Shown here piece after piece: positions 56,344-64,000 of a DNA stretch of 64,000 bases (its first letter is position 1; each line of letters starts with the position of its first letter). Position numbers and translations under genes: made by a program. Below the pieces are notes generated by a model, which saw only the letters and a program-made list of their open reading frames with translations, searched no databases and was not told where the DNA came from. The stretch is from Embleya scabrispora DSM 41855 (GTDB taxonomy: Bacteria > Actinomycetota > Actinomycetes > Streptomycetales > Streptomycetaceae), in contig NZ_KB889607.1 of assembly GCF_000372745.1 (NCBI RefSeq), positions 124,001 through 188,000 of the forward strand, written 5' to 3'.

Positions 56344-56431
56344 TCGATGTTCGGCAATCCGGCGCATGTCCCCGGGCCTGCCGCGTCGCCTAGTTTCGGA
56401 CGGAGCGGCGGCGAACGAAAGGATTCGAATC

Positions 56432-56890
56432 TTGCGCAGCTACGACGCAACCGCGACCACGACAGCCTCTCCGGCCGCCGTCTGGCGCCTGCTGGTCGAC
56501 GCCCGTACCTGGCCCGTCTGGTCGGCCGTCGACAGCCTGGACACCGAACGCTCCAGCGGGCTCGATCCGAACGGCCGGGATCCCGTCGGCGCGATCCGCG
56601 CGTTCCGTACCGGGCGAACGGTGACCGGAGAGCGGCTGACCGGACTCGACGAGGAGAAGCAACTCACCTACGCGGACGCCTTCAACTGGGCCATCCACGA
56701 CTACCGGGCGATCGTCGACCTCACACCCGCGCCCGACGGAGGCACGGTCATCCACTGGCACGGCACGTACAACGCCCGTTGGGGAATGGGTTGGCTGATG
56801 GATCGCACCATGCGCGACGTCATGCGCCGGATGGCCGACGGCCTTGCCTCCCACGCGGCGGCACAGTCGTCCGGCGCCGAAAGCCGGTAG
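56432..56890 (+). CDS. SRPBCC (START-like) family protein
   Basis: The 152-residue protein has the START/Bet v1 pattern: ATTTASPAAVWRLLVDARTW at the N-terminus, a long central sheet, VIHWHGTYNARWGM and a C-terminal helix RDVMRRMADGLASH. Such proteins bind hydrophobic ligands or serve as aromatase/cyclase-like domains. The start is a TTG at 56432, with GAAAGGA eight bases upstream; the family start follows directly. It is preceded by an AraC-type regulator. Confidence 0.85.
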   Translation: MRSYDATATTTASPAAVWRLLVDARTWPVWSAVDSLDTERSSGLDPNGRDPVGAIRAFRTGRTVTGERLTGLDEEKQLTYADAFNWAIHDYRAIVDLTPAPDGGTVIHWHGTYNARWGMGWLMDRTMRDVMRRMADGLASHAAAQSSGAESR

Positions 56891-56960
56891 TCGGGCGTTG
56901 CCGTGGGCGGCGTTCATGCTCGTCGAGCGGGCCGTCAAGCAGTACGGACACGACATCGGT

Positions 56961-57004
56961 CAGGCGGGACACCGAAAGAACCCTCGGTATCCCGCCTGAC
57001 CTTT
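56961..57004 (+). terminator. Terminator after the SRPBCC gene
   Basis: CAGGCGGGA-C-ACCGA pairs with TCGGT-A-TCCCGCCTG with one mismatch, followed by ACCTTTT. It lies 70 bp after the SRPBCC stop and just before the end of the convergent TetR remnant. Confidence 0.7.
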
Positions 57005-57010
57005 TGCGCG

Positions 57011-57340
57011 TCAGCGCTGTACGCCGAGGCCGTCGAGGACGATTCCCACGACCCGGTCGACAGCTTCACCCTCGTCGGGTGTCGCCACGTGGCTGAGGGC
57101 TCGGACCAGCATGAACACTTCGCGAACTGTGGCGTCCGGGCGAGCGGCCCCGGCGGCCTGGGCGCGTTCGAGAACCAGGCGGACAGCATCGCGGAAGCCT
57201 TCGACCGCCGCGTCGACCGGCCGGCTGAACCCGCCGTCGGTGGGCAGCAGATCCATGAGGGTCATTTTGGTGGCGCCGGTCGACACCAGGGTGGCCATCA
57301 ACGTTGCGAACGCCTTGCCGGGATCGGTCTCACCGGCACT
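57011..57340 (-). pseudogene. TetR-family regulator remnant (C-terminal half)
   Basis: About 110 residues match the C-terminal ligand domain of TetR regulators (FATLMATLVSTGATKMTLMD, FRDAVRLVLERAQAAGAARPD, FMLVRALSHVATPDEGEAV). The N-terminal helix-turn-helix is missing. The frame upstream of 57340 has no TetR features and reads into sequence that abuts the PobA-like remnant. It therefore cannot bind DNA in the usual way and is probably not a working gene. Confidence 0.75.
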
Positions 57341-57392
57341 TTCCGAGGTAGCGCACGGCGGTGGCCTCGCCCCTACAGTGCCCTCTCGACAG

Positions 57393-57878
57393 CTCCACAT
57401 CACAGTGGGGCTCGGGGACGCCGCGCACATTGTTCCTCCGATGAGCGCGCAGGGAATGAACCTGGCGCTGCACGACGCGGAGGTGTTCGCGAAGGCCGTA
57501 ACGCACCACCAGACCGAGGGGCACGATTCGAGCCTGCTCGACGGCTACTCGTCGACATGCCTTCGTCACGTGTGGAACTACCAGGCATTCGCAGCGTGGT
57601 TCACCGACCTGATGCACAACGCCGGAGACGCCTCGTATCAAGGTGAGTTCCGTCGCCGGATCGCACGGGCGGAACTGGAGCGTCTGTTCGAGTCCGACTC
57701 GGCGAACCGTCTGTTCAGCGAGTTCATCACCGGGCTGAACCAGGCCGCTTCATGTGGGTACGGCCGGCGATGCGGGGTCGGCGATCAAGGTGGAGGGGAT
57801 GCCGGCGTGCGTGGCGAAGCAAGTCTCAAGACCGATCAGGAATCGAGAAGCCCGGCCGCCGCGCAGCCCCTAGCGTGA
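57393..57878 (+). pseudogene. 4-hydroxybenzoate 3-monooxygenase (PobA-like) remnant
   Basis: The frame encodes only the C-terminal part of a PobA-type flavin monooxygenase. It has GLGDAAHIVPPMSAQGMNLAL (the FAD GD motif), then YSSTCLRHVWNYQAFAAWFT and FRRRIARAELERLFESDSA. The N-terminal FAD-binding half of about 280 residues is absent, and after about 57760 the sequence leaves the family. It begins about 50 bp from the TetR remnant, and both lack exactly their 5' halves. Confidence 0.75.
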
Positions 57879-58543
57879 TGGTCATGGCGACCACCACTTC
57901 CACCGCAGCCAACACGTCCCTCGCATCCGTCACCCTCGAGGTGGCCGACCTCGAAGCCGCTCGCCGCTTCTACAGCGCCTTCGGCGTGGACGCGTACATC
58001 CGCCTGCGGGCGTCCGAGGCGCACTCCACCGGATTCCGCGGCTTCACTCTGGCGCTCACGGTGTCCGGACCGGCCACCGTCGACGGCTTCGTCGGCGCCG
58101 CCGTGGACGCCGGCGCCACGGTGCTGAAGCCCGCCGCGAAGTCGCTGTGGGGCTACGGCGGGGTCGTCCAGGCCCCGGACGGGACGATCTGGAAGATCGC
58201 GACCTCGGCGAAGAAGGACACCGGCCCCGCCACCCGCGAGATCGACGAGGTCGTCCTGCTGCTCGGCGTCGAGAGCGTGAAGGCCACCAGGCAGTTCTAC
58301 GTCGACCGGAGCCTGACCGTGGCCAAGAGCTTCGGTGGCAAGTACGCCGAGTTCGCCCCCGGTCAGTCCAGCCCCGTCAAGCTGGCGCTGTACAAGCGCC
58401 GTGCCCTTGCCAAGGACCTCGGCGTCCCCGCCGACGGCACCGGCTCGCACCGCATCGTCCTCGGCGGCGCCGCCGACGCCTTCACCGATCCGGACGGGTT
58501 CGCCTGGGAGGCTGCCGCGTCGCTCGCCCCCACGCCGTCCTGA
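57878..58543 (+). CDS. VOC-family (glyoxalase-fold) protein, two-domain
   Basis: The 221-residue protein contains two beta-alpha-beta-beta-beta modules: residues about 14-110 (SVTLEVADLEAARRFYSAFG) and about 120-215 (EVVLLLGVESVKATRQFYVD, ending IVLGGAADAFTDPDGFAWEA). Metal ligands are not clear; the usual first-strand His is replaced by Thr or Val. It may be a resistance or binding protein rather than an enzyme. Starts at 57878 and 57884 are both possible, and a TAGCGT box directly before them suggests a leaderless mRNA. Confidence 0.85.
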   Translation: MVMATTTSTAANTSLASVTLEVADLEAARRFYSAFGVDAYIRLRASEAHSTGFRGFTLALTVSGPATVDGFVGAAVDAGATVLKPAAKSLWGYGGVVQAPDGTIWKIATSAKKDTGPATREIDEVVLLLGVESVKATRQFYVDRSLTVAKSFGGKYAEFAPGQSSPVKLALYKRRALAKDLGVPADGTGSHRIVLGGAADAFTDPDGFAWEAAASLAPTPS

Positions 58544-58737
58544 CTCCCGGCCCACTCCCGCGGCGCGGCAGCGACCGAATCGGCCGGCAGCGTCTCGTCT
58601 TCGGGGGTTGCCTGCATCGGTCACATTCCTCCATCCGGTCCTGACATACCGATCGACCGGCGAACACGCGCCGACATGACAGCCGGGCCCTGGCCGGATG
58701 TCCGGCACGCATACATCCACAGTGCAAGAAGTAAGGC

Positions 58738-59151
58738 ATGAAAGCGCACGTCAGCTCCATCCTCCTCGGTGTCCGGGACATGGACCGGGCCAAGCGGTTC
58801 TACACCGAGGGGCTCGGCTGGAAGATCAAGAACGACTACGGCATCTCGGTGTTCTTCGACTCGGACGGCGCCTCGCCGGTCCGCTTCTACGCTCGCGAGG
58901 GTCTGGCCGGCCAGGTGGACACGGACCCGGAAGGCAGCGGCTTCAGCGGGCTGGTTCTGACCTACGTCGTCCGCAGTGAGGCACAGGTCGAGGAGATCAT
59001 GGCGGAGGCCGAGAAGGCCGGCGCCACGACCCTCAAGCCCGCCGGTGCTCTGCCGTGGGGCGGGTACGGCGGCACCTTCGCCGACCCGGAAGGCTATGTC
59101 TGGAGTCTCGGCTACAGCGCCTCGGGATCCGACCAGCCCTACGCCGAGTAG
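58738..59151 (+). CDS. VOC-family (glyoxalase-fold) protein, single-chain
   Basis: The 137-residue protein has the start SSILLGVRDMDRAKRFYTEGLGWKI and the late block LPWGGYGGTFADPEGYVWSL, both typical of the VOC superfamily. AAGTAAGG lies upstream of the ATG. It is probably a dimer that binds a small molecule. The neighbouring two-domain VOC protein shares only the fold signature. Confidence 0.88.
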   Translation: MKAHVSSILLGVRDMDRAKRFYTEGLGWKIKNDYGISVFFDSDGASPVRFYAREGLAGQVDTDPEGSGFSGLVLTYVVRSEAQVEEIMAEAEKAGATTLKPAGALPWGGYGGTFADPEGYVWSLGYSASGSDQPYAE

Positions 59152-59170
59152 CCGCGATCTCTTGCCTCAC

Positions 59171-59211
59171 GGTCCGGGACGGCGCGGTGCATGCCGCAGC
59201 CGTCCCGGACC
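59171..59211. terminator. Bidirectional terminator between VOC and kinase-like genes
   Basis: Perfect 13-bp arms GGTCCGGGACGGC and GCCGTCCCGGACC enclose a 15-base loop that can pair further as GCGG with CCGC. It lies between convergent genes. Confidence 0.75.
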
Positions 59212-59280
59212 CGGCGATGAGTCGCGACGGAATGCCGTCTCCACGGAGCGCCGTCTGCGGCCGAGAGACCGGAACGCGCG

Positions 59281-60057
59281 TCAGCCCGCGATGGGTGGGT
59301 CGACCAGGCTGATCCACCAGGTGGCGCGGCCCGAGGTGTGGCCGATCATCGCCTCCGCGAGGGCGCGGCGTGCGGTGAGGGGCGTGCGGCGCCAGTCGGG
59401 GAAGCGCCACATCCAGCGACGGACCTCGCCGAGATTGTGGCCCTCACCCAGCAACGCCGCACCAAGGTAGCCGACCTCCGCCCAGCGTGGGCCCAGCGCC
59501 ACCTGCCCCCAGTCCACGACGGAGAGTCGGCCGTCGGGCCGGATGATCATGTTGGCCGAGGTCAGATCGGTGTGCAGGAGGCGGTTGCCGCACAGCGGGC
59601 TGATCCGGGCGGGCGGGAGGTGCTCCCGGAGGCGGGCGACGAGCGTGGGCAACCCGGCGCTGCGACCCGGTTGAATACGCCCGATGCGGTCCATGACCCC
59701 GACCACCTGGGCCATGTCGGGCGAGCCGAGACACAGCCGAACCGGCCGGCCCTCGACATGCTCGAACACCATGACCCGCCACCCGTCGACCGCCCCGTGG
59801 TGCAACAGGCGCGGAGACAGGATGCCGGTAACGGTGCTCGCCGCGATCTCGCTGGTCTGCGCGCGGGCGGAAAGCGGTGCGGTGGCCTCCTCGGCGGCTT
59901 TGACGAACACGAGGCCGGTGGGGGTGGTGACGATCGCGGCGAAGGAACTGGTGTGGGGTCCGGCCACGGATGCGACCTCCAGGGCGGACCCGACGGCCTT
60001 TTCCACGAACTCGGTTACCTGGTGGGGCAGTTCCCGCCACACGTAACGCCTGGTCAC
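59281..60057 (-). CDS. Aminoglycoside phosphotransferase-like kinase-fold protein
   Basis: The 258-residue protein has the catalytic loop LLHTDLTSANMIIRPDG (His-x-Asp-x4-Asn) and the metal-binding motif LSVVDWGQVALG, with Asp-Trp in place of Asp-Xaa-Asp. The N-lobe includes GLVFVKAAEEA, where Lys may contact ATP. Homologues of this size are common in actinobacteria next to HTH/DUF397 cassettes, and their substrates are unknown. The start is the GTG at 60057 with GGGAGG upstream; it overlaps the stop of the small gene before it in GTGA. Confidence 0.85.
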   Translation of the reverse strand: MTRRYVWRELPHQVTEFVEKAVGSALEVASVAGPHTSSFAAIVTTPTGLVFVKAAEEATAPLSARAQTSEIAASTVTGILSPRLLHHGAVDGWRVMVFEHVEGRPVRLCLGSPDMAQVVGVMDRIGRIQPGRSAGLPTLVARLREHLPPARISPLCGNRLLHTDLTSANMIIRPDGRLSVVDWGQVALGPRWAEVGYLGAALLGEGHNLGEVRRWMWRFPDWRRTPLTARRALAEAMIGHTSGRATWWISLVDPPIAG

Positions 60058-60368
60058 ATCGCCTCCCGAACCGACTCGCAGCCGAACGCGATCGGCACCG
60101 AAAGCGGCGCCTCCACCGCACACCCGAACTGATCAACGCGCCGCAACTCCCGGACAACCCGGACGAGTTCCGTGTCCAAGTCGACCTCAACCAGATGACC
60201 GACCGGGCACAGATAGGGCGACCTCCCAGCCGGATGCGGCTGCACCACGGCAACCCGCTCCGAAGCCGGAGGAAGCGCAATCACCGTCCCCTCCGGCAGA
60301 TCCGCATGCCCGTCAACGTGCCGAACACGCGAACCGAGACGGATCGCCGGATATTCTTGAATCTCCAT
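60054..60368 (-). CDS. Small protein coupled to the kinase-like gene
   Basis: The 104-residue product begins MEIQEYPAIRLGSRVRHVDG and contains short beta-like stretches (GTVIALPPASERVAVVQPHP, YLCPVGHLVEVDLDTELVRV). It has no signal or membrane segment. The ATG at 60368 has GAGG six bases upstream. It overlaps the kinase-like gene by four bases, so the two are likely partners. The family is not one I can name. Confidence 0.75.
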   Translation of the reverse strand: MEIQEYPAIRLGSRVRHVDGHADLPEGTVIALPPASERVAVVQPHPAGRSPYLCPVGHLVEVDLDTELVRVVRELRRVDQFGCAVEAPLSVPIAFGCESVREAM

Positions 60369-60548
60369 CACTGCCTCACAGTGGATAGATGGAGACAGCG
60401 GCCGGGCTCACGCCTGGAATCGAGACGCCCGGCCGCTGCCGGTTGAAATGGCGGCAACATGGCCGCCGCACGGCCTGATCACCAACCCTCGGCGAGACTT
60501 GGTTTCAAGGTCGCCGTAGTGGCGAGGTGGTGTGGTGTGCCCTTGACG

Positions 60549-61061
60549 CTAACCGCCCCTGGTTCCGGACACTCGGGCCGGCGACCGACGGGCCCACACG
60601 ATCGTGTGTCCGCATCGGCGTGCCGCTCCCATGCGCGTGCTCAGGGCACGAACGATGACCAGCCCTCGACCGGACTCAGCCGAATCCGAAGCCGGGCGCG
60701 AGGGTTCTCGCCGCCAACTGCGGTCCGGGGAACGGTTCACGACGGCAACCACTAGTTCTTTCGATGCCGATTCGATCACTAGGACAACGATCCGACGGCA
60801 CGCGGTGTGGGTGATCGCGTTGGTCACGAGTTCACTGACCACAAGCGTCGCCCAATCGCACACCTCAACAGAGGCGCCCCAGGCAGTAAGGACGTTGCCG
60901 ACAACTCGGCGTGCCACGGCAACCCCCTCAGGCTCCGACCCAATCGTCAGCAACACCAATGGCGAAGCATGCCGAACGTGGAGGCCGAGGCTGGGGCGTC
61001 GTATCCGTGGAGCAGTGTCGGAAGGAGCGGAACCGGCCGGCAAAAAGGGCAGGCAAAGCAT
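60549..61061 (-). CDS. RsbW-like ATP-binding protein
   Basis: The 170-residue protein has a GHKL ATPase fold: VARRVVGNVLTAWG, the N-box VVSELVTNAITHT with the ATP-contacting Asn, and the G-loop DSAESGRGLVIVRALS. Such proteins are anti-sigma-like kinases, often paired with XRE/DUF397 genes in streptomycetes. The ATG at 61061 has GGAG five bases upstream. It is divergent from the XRE regulator by 273 bp. Confidence 0.9.
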   Translation of the reverse strand: MLCLPFLPAGSAPSDTAPRIRRPSLGLHVRHASPLVLLTIGSEPEGVAVARRVVGNVLTAWGASVEVCDWATLVVSELVTNAITHTACRRIVVLVIESASKELVVAVVNRSPDRSWRREPSRPASDSAESGRGLVIVRALSTRMGAARRCGHTIVWARRSPARVSGTRGG

Positions 61062-61334
61062 GCGAACTCCGCATCGGGGTCGTCGCAATCGCAGGGCAGC
61101 CGTACTCGAAGCGAACACTCGCCTTGACCAGCTGGGCGGGATTCGTTCCGTGATCCATTGATTCCACAGAGGTACTGCTACGCGCAAGCAGAACCACGAA
61201 AGATGTAATTTTGCACGCCAAGATGCAGAAACCATCCCAGGGGCGCTCTCGGCCCGGTAGCGTCCGGCCGTCGGGCGCTGGGCAGCCCGGCATCGTCGAC
61301 GCCGAACTCCAGCCGGCACCTGAGAGGAACTCCC

Positions 61335-62177
61335 ATGAGTGCACCCACTGTCCGTAGGCGCCGTCTCGGCAAGGTTCTGCGTGGCCTGCGCGAGGCTGCG
61401 GACATGACCCTGGAGGACGTCGAACGATCCACTGGGTTCACCACGGCGAAGCTCAGCCGAATCGAAACCGCGCGCGTCGCAACGAAACCAGTCGATGTCG
61501 AGCAACTCCTGCGCTGTTACTCCTTGGAGGACGAGGGCATGGCACAGGCGTTGACCGCACTGGCCCGTGAAGGCAGCAAGCGGGGCTGGTGGGAGCCCTA
61601 CCGCGATGTCCTGTCGGCCGTCTACGCGGACTTGATCAGTCTCGAAGCGGATGCCTCCGAGTGGCGCGCGTACTACCCGCTACTCGTCCCGGGTTTGCTC
61701 CAGACGCCCGCATACGCAAGAGCAATGATCGGCGCGATCAACATGACCTCGCCCCAGGCCACGGTCAATCGCCTCGTGGAAGTGCGTATGGGTCGTCAGT
61801 CCGTCCTCACCCGAGACACGCCGCTCGAAGTTTGGGCCGTGGTACCAGAGGCCGCACTTCGCATGAAACTTCCGGAGCCGATCATGCGCGACCAGTGCCA
61901 ACGTCTCCTGGATCTGAGTGAACTTCCCAACATCAACGTGCAGTTGATGCCCCTCGATGCGACACCTCATCCGGGCGTCAGCGGAGGATTCGCAATGCTG
62001 GCGTTCCCGGAACAGCAGGACATGGACGTGGTTTTGCTGGAAAACCTGACGACCAGCCTCTACATCGAAGAAGACGTGGATCCGTACCGGGGTGCATTCT
62101 CACGCCTCCAGGCGGCAGCCCTACCCTTCGAAGAGTCCCTGCAACGCATCAGCAATCTCAAGGAAGGCCACAAGTGA
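61335..62177 (+). CDS. XRE-family regulator with DUF5753 domain
   Basis: The 280-residue protein has an N-terminal HTH (RLGKVLRGLREAADMTLEDV, followed by STGFTTAKLSRIETARV). The long DUF5753 effector domain follows (WRAYYPLLVPGLLQTPAYAR, then VVPEAALRMKLPEPIMRDQ and a C-terminal acidic part). GAGAGGAA lies just before the ATG. It overlaps the DUF397 gene at its 3' end, a coupled pair seen across streptomycetes; the pair often controls development or antibiotic production. Confidence 0.93.
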   Translation: MSAPTVRRRRLGKVLRGLREAADMTLEDVERSTGFTTAKLSRIETARVATKPVDVEQLLRCYSLEDEGMAQALTALAREGSKRGWWEPYRDVLSAVYADLISLEADASEWRAYYPLLVPGLLQTPAYARAMIGAINMTSPQATVNRLVEVRMGRQSVLTRDTPLEVWAVVPEAALRMKLPEPIMRDQCQRLLDLSELPNINVQLMPLDATPHPGVSGGFAMLAFPEQQDMDVVLLENLTTSLYIEEDVDPYRGAFSRLQAAALPFEESLQRISNLKEGHK

Positions 62178-62368
62178 TCCATTCTCACGCTGCCGCTACC
62201 CCACGCTGGCGGAAATCCACCCACAGCGGAGGCAACAGCGAATGTGTCGAGGCGGCCGGGCTGATAGGCCGGGTCGGAGTCCGAGACACCAAAGACCACA
62301 CCATCGAGCACATTGCGATACCCGCCGGATCGTGGAAGACCCTGGTAGACAGCATCCAGGGTCGCTGA
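62174..62368 (+). CDS. DUF397 domain protein
   Basis: The 64-residue product shows the DUF397 pattern RWRKSTHSGGNSECVEAAGL, then VGVRDTKDHT and SWKTLVDSIQ. The GTG start overlaps the XRE stop (AAGTGA), so it is translated with its regulator. Such proteins are known partners of XRE/DUF5753 regulators in streptomycetes and may act as toxin-antitoxin-like or co-regulator pairs. Confidence 0.93.
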   Translation: MIHSHAAATPRWRKSTHSGGNSECVEAAGLIGRVGVRDTKDHTIEHIAIPAGSWKTLVDSIQGR

Positions 62369-62381
62369 CCCGGGTGCACGA

Positions 62382-62413
62382 GTGTCGGCCGGTCCACGTG
62401 GATCGACCGACAC
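62382..62413 (+). terminator. Terminator after the DUF397 gene
   Basis: GTGTCGG pairs with CCGACAC, with an inner GGTC/GATC extension, starting 14 bp after the stop. A CTTCTC stretch follows. Confidence 0.6.
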
Positions 62414-62520
62414 CTTCTCAACGTGTCCGCGCAAACGTCACCTGTCCGTACGACGCACTTGCAGCCAATGCACGCCCGAAGCACCGGGTCCGGTGGGTAA
62501 CTTCGCCGTTTGCGAGCCGC

Positions 62521-62844
62521 CTATCGCACCGAGCGCGGTATCGGCTCACCGCATCGCCTCACCGGATCCCCATTGATGTCGTCGAAGCCGACGAACTCAC
62601 CGGTCTGCACGCGCTCGGCCGCTGCCTCGTCGGCGGCGCGGGCCGCCGGGCCGATCGCCCAGCCCGGGGACATGCGACGTTCGAGTTGGTCCAAGGGTGT
62701 GTTCCACACATCGGCCATGAAGTCGGCCACCTCATGAGACCGCACAGACCGGCCGAGGCGCAGGCGGCATCGGCCGAACAGCGCGTCCGCCGCCGCCGGG
62801 AGCCCGGCGGGTGTACCGGTGCGCCGCGTTGTGGCGGGCTGCAT
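62521..62844 (-). CDS. Hypothetical protein, 107 residues
   Basis: The frame from an ATG at 62844 encodes a product with a sensible C-terminal part: VRSHEVADFMADVWNTPLDQ, LERRMSPGWAIGPAARAADE and VQTGEFVGFDDINGDPVRR. Most codons there end in G or C. The N-terminal 30 residues are Thr/Ala-rich and less convincing, and a ribosome site is not clear. I do not recognise the family. It may be a small actinobacterial regulator or a gene fragment. Confidence 0.45.
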   Translation of the reverse strand: MQPATTRRTGTPAGLPAAADALFGRCRLRLGRSVRSHEVADFMADVWNTPLDQLERRMSPGWAIGPAARAADEAAAERVQTGEFVGFDDINGDPVRRCGEPIPRSVR

Positions 62845-63140
62845 GTTCACGACGACGTCACGAACTCGCGCCCCGCATCGCGGTCGGCGCTCTTGTCCGG
62901 TCAGCGCGGACGACGGCGCGGTATTCGGCCGGGAGGACGTTCCGGTGAGGGCACGGACTCGGCCGGCCGCCGGAGGCAATGCCTTAGTTGATTTCGCCGG
63001 TCCGATCGGACCGCCAGGGTGGCGATCGGCGACGGCGGCGGCCCTCCCCCGGCCGTATCGACGGGGTGCGCCGCCGCGCGAGGGTGGCGGGGCCGGGCCG
63101 GTAGCGGCCGCGGAAACCACCCGCCTTCAGGACGTCGCCC

Positions 63141-64000
63141 ATGCTCAAGAACGCCCTTCGTACCCTCGCCGCGCAGCGGACGCGCCTGGCCCTGACCGTG
63201 CTCGCGATCGTCTTCGGCGTCGCGTTCGTGGCCGGCGTGCTCACCCTCAAGGACAGCATCACCGAAGCCTCCGCGTCGGCTGCGGCCGACGACTTCGCGG
63301 GTGTTGCCGTCGGCGTTCGGGCCGACCCCGAGCGGGACACGCCCGACCGGCCCGCGCTGGACGCTCGGCTGGTGGATCGGCTTCGTGCGTTGCCCGGCGC
63401 CGAGGACGTACGCGGCTCGGTCTCCGGGCCCGCCGTCGTGGTCGACCGGGCCGGGCACCTGGTCGGCCGGGTCGAGGAGGCGGTGGGTACGAACCACGCG
63501 CCCGGGCCGGACGGTGCCGATCCGCTGTACCGGGTGACCTCGGGTCGCGCGCCGACCGCCGCGGGTGAGGTCGCCCTCGACGACGCGGGCGCCCGCTCGG
63601 CCGGCTACCGGGTCGGCGACCGGCTGCGCGTGGTCGCCGGCGGCGGCACCCTGGACGCCACCCTGGTCGGCACCGTGCACGCCGACGACGCCCGGATTCG
63701 GCTCGGCGCCACCCTCACCCTGTTCGACACCGCCACCGCGCAGCGCCTGTTCGCCGCCCCCGGCGCCTACGACCTGATCACCGTCTCCACCCCGCCGACG
63801 ACGCCCGGCGCCGCCCTGACCCAGGCCGTCCGCGCCCTGGTGCCCCCGGGCGCCGAGACGGTCAGCGGCGCCCAACTCACCAGCGAACGCCGCGACCTGG
63901 CCGCCGCCGGCACCGCCGGGCTGGCCACCGGGCTGCTCGTGTTCGCCGGTATCGCGCTGTTCGTCGGCACGTTCATCATCACCAACACCTTCACGATGCT
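63141..64000 (+). CDS. FtsX-type ABC transporter permease, 5' part
   Basis: The frame starts at the ATG at 63141 and is open to the right edge, giving 286 residues here. The N-terminal part MLKNALRTLAAQRTRLALTV, then LAIVFGVAFVAGVLTLKDS, is one hydrophobic segment. A large extracellular MacB-like domain follows (VRADPERDTPDRPALDARL..., with GRVEEAVGTNHAPG). At the end a second segment begins, LATGLLVFAGIALFVGTFII. This is the layout of FtsX/MacB-type permeases of lipoprotein or drug export systems. An ATPase partner is probably outside the window. Confidence 0.88.
   Translation, partial: MLKNALRTLAAQRTRLALTVLAIVFGVAFVAGVLTLKDSITEASASAAADDFAGVAVGVRADPERDTPDRPALDARLVDRLRALPGAEDVRGSVSGPAVVVDRAGHLVGRVEEAVGTNHAPGPDGADPLYRVTSGRAPTAAGEVALDDAGARSAGYRVGDRLRVVAGGGTLDATLVGTVHADDARIRLGATLTLFDTATAQRLFAAPGAYDLITVSTPPTTPGAALTQAVRALVPPGAETVSGAQLTSERRDLAAAGTAGLATGLLVFAGIALFVGTFIITNTFTM

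Overview
This window comes from a high-GC actinobacterium, most likely of the Streptomycetales. The evidence is extreme third-position GC, many GTG starts, ATGA/GTGA-coupled operons, DasR-type operators by a chitinase, and an XRE/DUF397/anti-sigma-like ATPase cassette. The genus cannot be fixed from the sequence. I see no rRNA, tRNA, CRISPR array, prophage or intact insertion sequence.

Layout. (1) 1-3.6 kb: the 3' part of a Z1-domain helicase-like gene of the restriction/repair type, a tiny secreted protein, a DUF427 protein and a secreted GH19 chitinase. Near-palindromic DasR-like boxes lie upstream of both secreted genes. (2) 3.7-11.2 kb: a tightly coupled eight-gene minus-strand operon for the complete 3-hydroxyanthranilate meta-cleavage pathway to pyruvate and acetyl-CoA, with a perfect 18-bp palindrome in its promoter region. 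(3) 11.3-14.8 kb: a membrane-anchored protein and a frameshifted WXG100-like protein, opposite a small WXG100-like gene. (4) 14.9-23 kb: an alpha/beta hydrolase, a P450, a TetR/MFS efflux pair with operator, a regulator joining an IS30-type HTH to a MarR domain, a membrane protein and a NodB deacetylase. (5) 23-35.9 kb: a cobalamin cluster of Fur-family regulator, cobG-cobH-cobIJ, cobK, cbiD and cobN-cobL-cobM. The cobN operon is headed by a B12 riboswitch and a Cys/His-rich 49-residue ORF coupled to cobN. (6) 35.9-39.8 kb: threonine aldolase, a cold-shock gene with a hairpin-U terminator in its leader, and CaiB opposite an ArsR-type regulator with a 28-bp perfect inverted repeat. (7) 40.1-43 kb: two tandem paralogous repeat proteins of unknown function. 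(8) 43.1-50 kb: a GlxA-type regulator and epimerase, a beta-propeller/CWB2 surface protein, a TPR protein and an unknown protein. (9) 50-55.1 kb: a C5 methyltransferase with Vsr, then modA-modB-modC and a molybdate-binding HTH protein. (10) 55.4-64 kb: an AraC regulator, SRPBCC, remnants of a divergent tetR-pobA pair, two VOC proteins, a kinase-like protein with a small partner, the ATPase-XRE-DUF397 cassette, and the start of an FtsX-type ABC permease.

How the genes fit together. The nba-type operon and the cob operons are the clearest pathways. Molybdate uptake is a self-contained unit. No complete undescribed system can be proven from this sequence. The best leads are the tandem repeat-protein pair, the cobN-coupled small protein, the WXG100-like locus with its +1 frameshift, the possible DasR-controlled mini-protein, and the Z1 gene in the same window as a Dcm-Vsr pair.
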